Assembly (NCBI GenBank): GCA_009377605.1
Contig: WHTT01000003.1
Location: 1-64,000 of the forward strand
Reading direction: 5' to 3'
Source of the DNA: Luteitalea sp.
GTDB lineage: Bacteria; Acidobacteriota; Vicinamibacteria; Vicinamibacterales; Vicinamibacteraceae
DNA length: 64,000 nucleotides
Position numbers and translations under genes: made by a program. Of the stretch, positions 41,069 to 49,567 are shown in pieces. A model generated the notes under the pieces. It did no database searches, was not told where the DNA came from, and saw only the letters and a program-made list of their open reading frames with translations. Numbering within the stretch: the first letter of the stretch is position 1; each line of letters starts with the position of its first letter.

Positions 41069-43924
41069 GTGATGAGAAAACACCGGTGTATCCCGTACAT
41101 GATCGCGGTCGCGTTGTGCGCGACCACGACCGTGGCATTGAGCCGCGCGACGACCGACAACGGCGTCGACGTGGGCTGGCCCGTCTATCGAGGCGATCCC
41201 AAGGGCAACCAATACGCCCCGCTTGCCCAAATCCACGCGGCGAACGTCCACAAGCTCCGGCCCGTGTGGGAATACCGTACGCGTGATGCGAACGAGCGCT
41301 CGACGATGCACGTCAACCCGATCGTCGTGAACGGCGTGATGTATGTGACGACGCCGAGCTTGAAAGCGGGGGCCTTGGATGCGGCGACAGGTCGGGAGCG
41401 CTGGGTGTTCGATCCGGCCAAGTACAACGACGGCAAGATTGTCAGGCTGCGCAATCGCGGTGTCACCTATTGGAAAGGCGCTGAGGGCGAGCGAATCTTC
41501 CATTTCGTCCGAGACCGCGTCTACGCCATCGACGCGACATCGGGCGCCCTGATGACGTCGTTCGGACGGGGCGGCTTCATCGACCTCAGGCAGGACCTCG
41601 GCGTCGACCCGACGACGGCAGTCATCGAGATGACGTCGCCTGGCGCCGTGTTCGAGAACCTGCTGATCATCGCGTCACGCGTCAACGAGAGCTACGATGC
41701 CTCGCCGGGACACATCCGCGCTTACGACACGGTGTCGGGAGATCTCGAATGGATCTTTCACACCATCCCGCGCGACGGTCAGCCGGGACACGAGACCTGG
41801 GAGTGGGTCGAGGGAGAAAGCTACGGCGGCGCCAATGCGTGGGGCGGCTTGACGATCGATGAGAAGCGAGGGTGGCTGTTTGCGGCGACCGGTTCTGCGA
41901 CCGAAGATTTCTACGGCGGCTTTCGCAAGGGCGACAATCTGTTTGCCAACTGCGTGCTGGCGATCGATGCGGCCACCGGCGAGCTGCAGTGGCACTATCA
42001 GACCGTTCACCACGACCTCTGGGACTATGACAACCCGCCAGCGCCGATCCTGGTAACGCTCAGGACTGAAGACACCCCCCGAGACGCGGTCGTCCAGCTC
42101 ACGAAGATGGGCTTCACCTTCGTGCTCGACCGAGATACCAGCAAGCCGTTGTTCCCGGTCGACGAGGTTCCCGTTCCACGTTCAACCGTTCCTGGGGAAG
42201 AGGCATCCCCGACTCAGCCCATCCCGCGCATACCGCGACCACTGGTGAGACAGTCACTCACCGAGGCAGACCTGACCGACATCACGCCGGAGGCGCGCGT
42301 CCACGCGCTGAAAACCTTTCGAAGGTACCTGTCGGGGCCGATCTACACACCACCCAGCCTGCAGGGCACGATCACGACGCCAGGTCATCTGGGCGGCGCC
42401 GAATGGCACGGCGCGAGCTTCGATCCGATGTTGAACCTGCTCTACGTCAACGTGAACGAGGTGCCGACGATCAACCGGCTCAGAGCGGTCCATGAGCTGC
42501 CTGGCGATGTCGAAGCAACTCCAGCGCAGTTGGGTCGCCAGATCTATGACCGAACCTGTGCCGCGTGCCACGGCGCCGAGAGACAAGGCGTGCCGCCGCA
42601 GACGCCCGCCCTTCTGGATATGAAGAAGACACCTGAGGAGATCGAGACGGTGATCAAGCAAGGGCGCAATGCGATGCCTGCCTTCCGACAGTTCGGTCCG
42701 CGCGAGTTGAGCGCGCTGTCAGCCTACTTGACGATGCCACCGGGCGAGGTCGAGAGCATCGTCAACCCCGAGAGCATTCCCGACCGCTACACGCTCGATG
42801 GCTATCCGCTGTTCCTCGATCCACACGGCGTGCCGGCAATCTCGCCGCCGTGGGGAACGCTCAACGCCATCGATCTCATCACGGGAGAGATCAACTGGAC
42901 GGTACCGCTCGGTGAGTATCCTCGGCTGGCGGCGAAGGGCATCCGCCATACGGGCACGCTGAACTTCGGCGGGGCCGTGGCGACGGCGGGAGGCGTGATC
43001 TTCATTGCTGCGACTGCTGACGAGAAGATTCGCGCGTTCGAGAAGCACTCGGGCAGGATGCTCTGGGAGCATCAACTGCCGGCCGGCGGCTACGCGACAC
43101 CGAGCGTGTACATGATCGACGGCAGACAGTACCTCGCGATCGCCGCCGGCGGAAGCGGAAAGAATGCCACCAAGTCTGGCGACTCCATTATCGCCTTCGC
43201 GCTGCCCGAGCCCAGCGACGAATCTCAGCAGACGAGCCAGAGCTCGCCTCCGATAGGGAGCTCCGAGTGGATCGAGTTGTTCGACGGCTCCAGCTTGGAT
43301 GGCTGGGTTCACATGAACGGTGCACACAACTTCACGGTGGAAGACGGCGCCATCGTGGGCAGGACCGTGGAAGGAAGCGCAGCCATGAACTCCTTCTTGT
43401 GCTCGCTGCGGGAGTTCGACGATTTCGAGCTCGAGCTCGAGACTGCTATCGATAGGATCACCAATTCGGGCATCCAGATCCGGACCCAGGTCCGCCCCAT
43501 CAAGGGGACAGGCCGAGCCTTTGAGTCCGCCGCCGGCCGAGTCAATGGTCCGCAAGTCGAAATCAGGCGATTCTACGAAGGGCAGCCGGCAACCGGCCTT
43601 CTGTACGGCGAGGCGCTGGGCACCGACTGGCTATCGTCACAGGAGAAGATCGACCAAGGCCATCCTCATTTCATCGACGACGGTTGGAACAAGCTGCGCA
43701 TTGTTGCGAGAGGGCCGCGGATTCAGACGTGGGTCAATGGCCACCAGATCGAAGACATCGTCAATCATGAGGTCTACAAGACACACCGCCGCGGATTCAT
43801 CGGGCTGCAGGTCCACGGCGTGAGCAACCGCGAGCTCGACCTGCCGATCCACGCGGGCTCCGGCGTGACGAAGAGTCAGCCGCTGGTCGTGAAATGGCGG
43901 AACATCCGAGTGCGGCCACTATAG
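41069..43924 (+). CDS. PQQ-dependent dehydrogenase fused to cytochrome c and DUF1080 (3-keto-disaccharide hydrolase) domains
   Basis: 951 residues. A signal peptide (CIPYMIAVALCATTTVALSRA) is followed by an eight-bladed PQQ propeller of the membrane glucose-dehydrogenase-like type (VGWPVYRGDPKGNQYAPL; HHDLWDYDNPPAPILV). A cytochrome c domain is inserted in the propeller, with heme motif CAACH at residues 497-501 and Met candidates near PAFRQFGPRE. The propeller then resumes (AISPPWGTLNAIDLITGE). From about residue 731 there is a DUF1080 domain (WIELFDGSSLDGWV ... HRRGFIGLQVHG). The enzyme should act outside the cytoplasm, oxidising a sugar or glycoside and passing electrons through its own heme. 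The fused DUF1080 domain suggests cleavage of the keto-glycoside formed (inference). Confidence 0.9.
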   Translation: MMRKHRCIPYMIAVALCATTTVALSRATTDNGVDVGWPVYRGDPKGNQYAPLAQIHAANVHKLRPVWEYRTRDANERSTMHVNPIVVNGVMYVTTPSLKAGALDAATGRERWVFDPAKYNDGKIVRLRNRGVTYWKGAEGERIFHFVRDRVYAIDATSGALMTSFGRGGFIDLRQDLGVDPTTAVIEMTSPGAVFENLLIIASRVNESYDASPGHIRAYDTVSGDLEWIFHTIPRDGQPGHETWEWVEGESYGGANAWGGLTIDEKRGWLFAATGSATEDFYGGFRKGDNLFANCVLAIDAATGELQWHYQTVHHDLWDYDNPPAPILVTLRTEDTPRDAVVQLTKMGFTFVLDRDTSKPLFPVDEVPVPRSTVPGEEASPTQPIPRIPRPLVRQSLTEADLTDITPEARVHALKTFRRYLSGPIYTPPSLQGTITTPGHLGGAEWHGASFDPMLNLLYVNVNEVPTINRLRAVHELPGDVEATPAQLGRQIYDRTCAACHGAERQGVPPQTPALLDMKKTPEEIETVIKQGRNAMPAFRQFGPRELSALSAYLTMPPGEVESIVNPESIPDRYTLDGYPLFLDPHGVPAISPPWGTLNAIDLITGEINWTVPLGEYPRLAAKGIRHTGTLNFGGAVATAGGVIFIAATADEKIRAFEKHSGRMLWEHQLPAGGYATPSVYMIDGRQYLAIAAGGSGKNATKSGDSIIAFALPEPSDESQQTSQSSPPIGSSEWIELFDGSSLDGWVHMNGAHNFTVEDGAIVGRTVEGSAAMNSFLCSLREFDDFELELETAIDRITNSGIQIRTQVRPIKGTGRAFESAAGRVNGPQVEIRRFYEGQPATGLLYGEALGTDWLSSQEKIDQGHPHFIDDGWNKLRIVARGPRIQTWVNGHQIEDIVNHEVYKTHRRGFIGLQVHGVSNRELDLPIHAGSGVTKSQPLVVKWRNIRVRPL

Positions 43925-43988
43925 ACCACGTAGCACGCCACAACGTACCGAAACAGTTGGTCCGGCAATCTCAGATACTCCAGGTAGA

Positions 43989-45638
43989 ATGATGCGCGTG
44001 CGCCTCGAACGATATGTGCTTCCACTGATCTTGTTGCTCGCGCAGGGCGGGCTCTTGGACATCACGCGCGTTGCTGCGGCGCAACGTCAGGCAGCGCAGA
44101 GTGATGCGTCGGTCGACATATTGATCCGCGGTGGGCTCGTCGTGGACGGCACGGGTAGAGCACCATTTACCGGCGACGTGGCCGTGAAAGATGGACGCAT
44201 CACGGAAGTGGGGCAGCTCGATGCGACGTCAGCGGAGACCATCATCGACGCGCAGGGCCTGGTGGTGGCACCCGGCTTCATCGATGTGCACACGCACGCC
44301 GACCGCGTTGCTCGAACGCCGGACGCGGAGAACTTCACGCGGATGGGCGTCACGACCATTGTCGCGGGCAACTGCGGCTCGTCAGTCGTGGATGTCGGCG
44401 AGGCGCTTCGTGAGATCGAGCGCACGAAAGTCGCCCTGAACGTCGCGACGCTCGTTGGCCACAATACGGTGCGCGCGACGGTGATGGGCCGCGCGCGTCG
44501 GCCGCCTACCGACCGTGAGCTCGAGCGCATGCGCGCCATGGTCGCTCAGGCCATGCGTGACGGTGCGATCGGCCTATCGACGGGACTGGAATACGTTCCG
44601 GGAACGTATGCGGAGACACCCGAGATCGTGGCGCTTGCGGAAGAGGCGTGCCGGTCGGGTGGGCTCTACACGACGCACATGCGCAACGAGGGGACCGCCG
44701 TCGAGCGCGCCGTAACGGAAGCCATCGAGGTGGGGCGCCAGGCCAGCTGCCCCGTCCAGATCTCGCACCTGAAGATCGATAGCCCAAGCCGATGGGGCCG
44801 CAGCACACAGCTGTTGCAGGCAATCCAGGACGCCCAGCAAGCAGGCGTCGACGTGCGCGCTGATCAGTACGCCTACGCCGCGTCCAGCTCCTCACTCAGC
44901 ATACGGTTTCCATCGTGGGTGCTCGAAGGTGGAGCGGCCGCCATCGAGAAGCGACTGGCAGACACGGAGACGTGGCAGCGTATTCAAAAGGAAATACGCG
45001 CCACGCTGACGGAGCGCGGCTTCAAGGATTTCGCCTTTGCCATCGTCGCCTCCCACGAGGCCGATCCGTCGGTCAACGGTCTCTCGATTGCCGACATCGC
45101 CGAGAAACGCCACGGCTCGCGAAGTCTTGAACATCAGCTCGAGGTTGCGCGTGCTCTGATGCGCGCCGGCGGCGCACGGATGGTCTATCACGTGATGTCG
45201 GAGGAGGACGTGCGTCGGATCATGCGTGATCCGTCAGTGGCCGTGGCATCCGATGCCAGCGTGCTCGAGCTCGGCGACGGCGTCCCTCACCCACGCGGCT
45301 ATGGCAACACCGCCCGGCTGTTGGCCCACTACGTTCGCGAGACGCAGACGCTGCAGTTGGAGGAGGCTGTGCGTAAGATGACCTCCCTGCCTGCGTCGCA
45401 TTTCGGCTTTCGAGATCGCGGCGTGATCGAAGCTGGCGCTCGAGCCGACCTCGTCTTGTTCGACCAGAAGCAGGTCGACGCACCATCCACCTTCGAAAAG
45501 CCACATGCCTACGCGACCGGTATCCCCCACGTCCTCGTCAATGGGGTCTTCGTCATCCGCGATGACAAGCCGACAGGGGCGAGACCTGGCATGGTGCTGA
45601 AGGGCGGAAGCGACGTGGGTGACAAGGTGACCAGGTGA
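43989..45638 (+). CDS. N-acyl-D-amino-acid deacylase (D-aminoacylase family amidohydrolase)
   Basis: 549 residues. A signal peptide occupies about 1-33 (YVLPLILLLAQGGLLDI). The amidohydrolase domain has DILIRGGLVVDGTG, GFIDVHTHADR (metal ligands H-x-H, about 96-106), TTIVAGNCGSSV (Cys ligand, about 120-131), GLSTGLEYVPGTYA, and YTTHMRNEG and VQISHLKI with further histidines. The family HPRGYGNTARLLAHYVRE and LASHFGFRDRGVIEAGARADLVLFD follow (read here as LPASHFGFRDRG). It releases D-amino acids or N-acyl groups from their conjugates. A TAGAAT overlaps the chosen ATG; a start at GTG 43998 on a leaderless mRNA is an alternative. The stop lies in a GTGACAAG-type repeat. Confidence 0.92.
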   Translation: MMRVRLERYVLPLILLLAQGGLLDITRVAAAQRQAAQSDASVDILIRGGLVVDGTGRAPFTGDVAVKDGRITEVGQLDATSAETIIDAQGLVVAPGFIDVHTHADRVARTPDAENFTRMGVTTIVAGNCGSSVVDVGEALREIERTKVALNVATLVGHNTVRATVMGRARRPPTDRELERMRAMVAQAMRDGAIGLSTGLEYVPGTYAETPEIVALAEEACRSGGLYTTHMRNEGTAVERAVTEAIEVGRQASCPVQISHLKIDSPSRWGRSTQLLQAIQDAQQAGVDVRADQYAYAASSSSLSIRFPSWVLEGGAAAIEKRLADTETWQRIQKEIRATLTERGFKDFAFAIVASHEADPSVNGLSIADIAEKRHGSRSLEHQLEVARALMRAGGARMVYHVMSEEDVRRIMRDPSVAVASDASVLELGDGVPHPRGYGNTARLLAHYVRETQTLQLEEAVRKMTSLPASHFGFRDRGVIEAGARADLVLFDQKQVDAPSTFEKPHAYATGIPHVLVNGVFVIRDDKPTGARPGMVLKGGSDVGDKVTR

Positions 45639-45728
45639 CAAGGTGAAGGGCGATTCGCTGCGCAGCGGCCGCTGGGAGCGGAGCGATGTTGGGCCGAACC
45701 GGCTCACCCCTCACCCCCTCACCCTCTG
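45619..45728. repeat. Facing 8-bp GTGANNNN arrays, second instance
   Basis: GTGACAAG, GTGACCAG, GTGACAAG, GTGAAGGG (45619-45650) face CTCACCCC-TCACCCCC-TCACCCTC (about 45702-45727). The period and core are the same as at 21840-22075. The third unit contains the TGA stop (45636-45638) of the D-aminoacylase. Bases 45729-45872 show no gene; they form the upstream region of the P-domain protein. Confidence 0.8.
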
Positions 45729-45872
45729 AGCCGGCCCAGCTTGCGCCCAGAGACCCTACGGGAGTAGTCTTCATCCCCAACCGGCGCCGGTGGCGCTCGC
45801 ATGGACCATAGCCACTGAGACTGGTCTTTTGGACCTTTCGTTTCCATTGCTTGCCAAACTGGGGAGCGCGCG

Positions 45873-48800
45873 ATGAGCAAGGCCGTCCGATGGTCTGGAT
45901 TGGGGGTGGTCCTTCTCGTCATCGGGACGCTTGGTTCGCCTGGCGGCACCGGTACGGTTGCGAGAGCCCAGGGAGAATCCGCTTCGCTTCGACCCACGAA
46001 AGTCGCGGGCGCGGTGCGGTCAGGTGTAACGCGTCCGGTGCGCGATCTGCGGCCGGAGCCGTTGAAAGCGAGCGAGCGGGACCCGGGCCGAGTCGAGGGG
46101 AAGGAGCCGCGAGAGATTCGCAATCGGCCCTTGCCCAAGGGTGAGGGGGCCGAGCAGGCGCTTGCCCCAGCAACGACCGGCGACGCGGCTGCCCAGCGCG
46201 TTGCCCCCCAGCCAGCCATCCCATCTCCGCTCCTGTCATTCGAGGGCGTCAGTAACCAGGACAACGTCGACCAGTTCGGGTTTGGCGTGTTGCCTCCCGA
46301 CACCGTCGGAGACGTCGGGCCGAACCACTACGTCCAGGCCGTCAACATCGTCTACCGCGTGTTCGACAAGCAGGGGGAGCCGCTGACGCCAGCGTTCAAG
46401 ATGAGTCAGCTCTTCCAGAACATCGGCGGTGTGTGCGCCACGCACGACGATGGGGATCCGATCGTGCTGTACGACCATCTCGCGAACCGCTGGCTGCTCA
46501 CGCAGCTCGCGGCCGCCGCACCCATTTCGCATCAGTGCATCGCCATCTCCAAGACAGGCGACCCCACGGGCGGGTACTTCGCGTACGACTTCGAAATGCC
46601 GAACGAGAAGTTCAACGACTACCCGAAGTTCGGCGTGTGGCCCGATGCCTATTACATGACGGACAACCAGTTCACGACCTCATTCGTGGGCGGCGGGGCG
46701 TTTGCCTTCGATCGCGTACGGATGCTGCAGGGCGACCCGGACGCAAGCTTCATCTACTTCGACCTCGAGGCACTCGATCCGACCATTGGCGGCATGCTGC
46801 CCACGGACCTGGACGGTGCGCCTCCCCCCCAGGGCACGCCGAATTATTTCGTGTACTTCACGGCGACCGAGTTCGGTGATGAGAGTGACGCGCTGCGCAT
46901 CTTCGAGCTCCGCGCGAAGTTCGACGAGCCGGAGGCCTCCACGTTCAGCGAGCGCGCCGATAGCCCACTGGTCGTGGCAGATTTCGATCCGCTCACGCCG
47001 CCTGACGCCGACGACGTCGAGCAACCAGCGCCCGCGGATGTCGAGACGGAGTCGCTCGATGCAATCTCCGATCGGCTGATGCACCGTCTCGTCTATCGGA
47101 AGTTTGGCAATCACGAGTCTCTCGTGGTCAATCACACGGTGAACGTTGGGACCGGGACGACAATCGACACGCACCAAGCTGGCGTCCGCTACTACGAGCT
47201 GCGACGTCCACTGCCGGACGGCGCATTCGCAGTGCACGAGCAGGCGAGCTTCGCGCCGGATGAAGACAACCGCTGGATGGGGAGCGCGGCGATTGACAAC
47301 CGCGGCAACCTGGCCGTCGGCTACAGTGTGTCGAGCCTCGAGACGTTCCCATCGATCCGTTACGCGGGGCGCTTGGCGTCCGATCCGCCCGGAGGCTTGA
47401 CGCAGGGCGAGACGGAGCTGCAGGCGGGAAGCTTCGTCCAGCGCGATACGAGGTCGCGCTGGGGGGACTACAGCTCGCTCAATGTCGATCCGGTCGACGA
47501 GTGCACATTCTGGTACACGAACCAGTATTACGCGGTCGACGACCCCAACAGCGTGGCCGAATGGCAGACGCGTGTGGGTGCCTTTACATTCGCCGAGTGC
47601 ACGCCGCCGAAGCGAGGCACGCTGTCAGGCACGGTAACCAATTGCACCGGCGGTGGCAACGTCGCCAATGCCCTTGTCCAGGTCGGAGCGTACTCACGGG
47701 TAACCGGTGGGGACGGACGATACTCGATGAGCCTGCCGCCCGGCACGAAGACGTTGACCGTGACGCCGCCCGCCGGGTATGCGGTGCCGCCGCCGGAAAA
47801 GGTGACCGTCGAAGCAGATGGCACGCTGACCGTGGACGTCTGTCTGACTGGTATACCGCTCATCGAGTTGGCTGACACCGCGCTCGTGGGCGAGGGATGT
47901 GCACCGGAGAACGGTGCTGTCGACCCAGGTGAGTTCGTGATCTTCGACGTCACACTTCGCAACACCGGCTTCGCGCCGACAACGGATCTCAAAGGGACGC
48001 TGCTGAAGAACGCCACGGTCAAGAAGCCGAGTGGAGCAAGGGTGTACGGAGCCATCCCGCCGGGTGGTGAGGCGACGCAGCGGTACACATGGCGCGCGAA
48101 CGGTCTCTGTGGGGAGCCGTACTTCCTCCAACTGCTGGTACAGGATGGTTCGACGAGCTTCGGGACGCTCGAAGCCACCGAGAAGCTTGGCGCCATCACC
48201 GACCACGCATTCGCCAACGGGACTCCCATCGAGTTTGCCCCGGACCCGCCCGCCGCAGGTCCGGCGGCACCGTATCCATCGACAGTCGACGTGTCGGGCA
48301 TTACCGAGCCAGTGAGCAAGATCACGGTGACGCTGCACGGTCTCGCGCACACGTTCCCGGACGACATCGATCTACTGCTCGTGGGCCCACAGGGACAGAG
48401 TGTGCTGCTCATGTCCGATGTGGGTGGTCCAGACGACATTAGCGGCGTCGACCTCACGTTCGATGACGAGGCATCGACGCCCGTACCCGCGCCCATTATC
48501 AGCGGCACGTTCCAACCAACGAACATCGGGACGGACGACACATTCGATGAGCCAGCGCCGCCGGGGCCCTACGGTGCCGCGCTCTCGGTCTTCAAGGTCC
48601 CCGACCCGAACGGAACGTGGAGCCTGTACGCGATCGACGATGTCGAGACGGATGCCGGCGTGATTGCAGGTGGTTGGACGCTGACGGTCACGACTCTCTC
48701 CTGCACCGTGCAGTGCGGCAACGTTCAGCCGACGCTACGCGTCGATGCCACACTGCGTCGTGCGTCATCGACCGCTGTGATGGCCGAGATCCTGGTGAAC

Positions 48801-49031
48801 AACTCTGGGAACGGCGTGGCGCAGGCGGTCCAGATCACCAACGTGACGCTCGATTCCGAAGCTGGCTCACCGCTGCCCCAGCGTTTGGGGGATATCCTCC
48901 CTGGGCAAACGGGAACGGCGCACATCGCGTTCGATCCATCGCCACCGCAAGGCGAACGCGTGCAGCTGCGTGTCGAAGGCTCCTCGCTCGAGGGCCCATT
49001 CGAGGCGACGCTGCGGCGCGTCGTGCCCTAG
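45873..49031 (+). CDS. Large secreted protein with beta-sandwich and P-domain regions
   Basis: 1052 residues. A signal peptide lies at about 7-34 (SGLGVVLLVIGTLGSPGGTG), followed by a low-complexity linker to about 115. Residues about 120-560 start with SFEGVSNQDNVDQFGFGVLPPDTVGDVGPNHYVQAVN and contain repeated aromatic/aspartate motifs. They look like a secreted beta-propeller-like domain, seen in many acidobacterial and myxobacterial exported proteins. A carboxypeptidase-regulatory-like domain (TLSGTVTNCTGGG ... VCLTG) lies at about 585-655, a CARDB-like domain at about 660-780, and a proprotein-convertase P-domain at about 795-940 (VTLHGLAHTFPDDIDLLLVGPQG; TWSLYAIDDVETDAG). No protease catalytic triad is visible. 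It probably binds surfaces or substrates. Confidence 0.8.
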   Translation: MSKAVRWSGLGVVLLVIGTLGSPGGTGTVARAQGESASLRPTKVAGAVRSGVTRPVRDLRPEPLKASERDPGRVEGKEPREIRNRPLPKGEGAEQALAPATTGDAAAQRVAPQPAIPSPLLSFEGVSNQDNVDQFGFGVLPPDTVGDVGPNHYVQAVNIVYRVFDKQGEPLTPAFKMSQLFQNIGGVCATHDDGDPIVLYDHLANRWLLTQLAAAAPISHQCIAISKTGDPTGGYFAYDFEMPNEKFNDYPKFGVWPDAYYMTDNQFTTSFVGGGAFAFDRVRMLQGDPDASFIYFDLEALDPTIGGMLPTDLDGAPPPQGTPNYFVYFTATEFGDESDALRIFELRAKFDEPEASTFSERADSPLVVADFDPLTPPDADDVEQPAPADVETESLDAISDRLMHRLVYRKFGNHESLVVNHTVNVGTGTTIDTHQAGVRYYELRRPLPDGAFAVHEQASFAPDEDNRWMGSAAIDNRGNLAVGYSVSSLETFPSIRYAGRLASDPPGGLTQGETELQAGSFVQRDTRSRWGDYSSLNVDPVDECTFWYTNQYYAVDDPNSVAEWQTRVGAFTFAECTPPKRGTLSGTVTNCTGGGNVANALVQVGAYSRVTGGDGRYSMSLPPGTKTLTVTPPAGYAVPPPEKVTVEADGTLTVDVCLTGIPLIELADTALVGEGCAPENGAVDPGEFVIFDVTLRNTGFAPTTDLKGTLLKNATVKKPSGARVYGAIPPGGEATQRYTWRANGLCGEPYFLQLLVQDGSTSFGTLEATEKLGAITDHAFANGTPIEFAPDPPAAGPAAPYPSTVDVSGITEPVSKITVTLHGLAHTFPDDIDLLLVGPQGQSVLLMSDVGGPDDISGVDLTFDDEASTPVPAPIISGTFQPTNIGTDDTFDEPAPPGPYGAALSVFKVPDPNGTWSLYAIDDVETDAGVIAGGWTLTVTTLSCTVQCGNVQPTLRVDATLRRASSTAVMAEILVNNSGNGVAQAVQITNVTLDSEAGSPLPQRLGDILPGQTGTAHIAFDPSPPQGERVQLRVEGSSLEGPFEATLRRVVP

Positions 49032-49102
49032 TCGGGACAGAAACCCGCGGCGCGATACGGGGCCGTCTCTGCTGGGGTCGTCGTTTCCCGTCCTGGCCGC
49101 GC

Positions 49103-49282
49103 TCAAAACCGATTCGGACCCATGAATTCTTCCCAGTCGAGAGGTGACGCTTCTTCGTACTCCCGCCAGTTGGCGATCCTGCCGCTCACGATGCGCACCA
49201 TCACCGCCCCGTGCCTGCACCGACGCTCCTTCAAGCTTCGACGTGCGTCTCCGGCATCGAAATAGCACGTCTCCCGGAATCT
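49103..49282 (-). pseudogene. 3' fragment of a SnoaL/NTF2-like protein
   Basis: A 59-codon open stretch without a start codon at its upstream end. It reads ...CRHGAVMVRIVSGRIANWREY then EEASPLDWEEFMG, which is the C-terminal strand pattern of SnoaL-like polyketide cyclase/NTF2-fold proteins (xxRIVxGxIxxWREY). An in-frame TGA (49283-49285) cuts it off upstream, so it is interpreted as a gene remnant. It lies in the 536-base gap between the P-domain protein and the third permease. Confidence 0.45.
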
Positions 49283-49497
49283 TCACAGTGGGACCAAACT
49301 GGAACAGCGACTGCGGCACGAGCGCGTGCAACCCCGCCGACTTCTGCTTGGTCACTACCGCGGGATTCCAGCGCCGAGAGGTGCCCCTGGAACACGAAAT
49401 CAGGGCCGGCCGGCTGTACCATTTCTTCGTGAGGTTGACGCGCGAAAGCGCAGACGACGCATCGCCGGCTTTCGCGGGGATCGAATTCACCCCTTGA
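49280..49497 (+). pseudogene. Possible remnant of a secreted protein
   Basis: An open stretch with protein-like composition and no start of its own: GIFTVGPNWNSDCGTSACNP, then FCLVTTAGFQRREVPLEHEI and GRLYHFFVRLTRESADDA. Cysteines and tryptophan suggest a fragment of an exported beta-rich protein. It is directly next to the SnoaL-like remnant. No family is recognised; it may be noncoding. Confidence 0.25.
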
Positions 49498-49567
49498 GCA
49501 GCGCTGGTTCTCAACCGCAATTCGTCACGTGCGGGATCGGTAATTCACCGGTCCCGCACTCAAGAAT

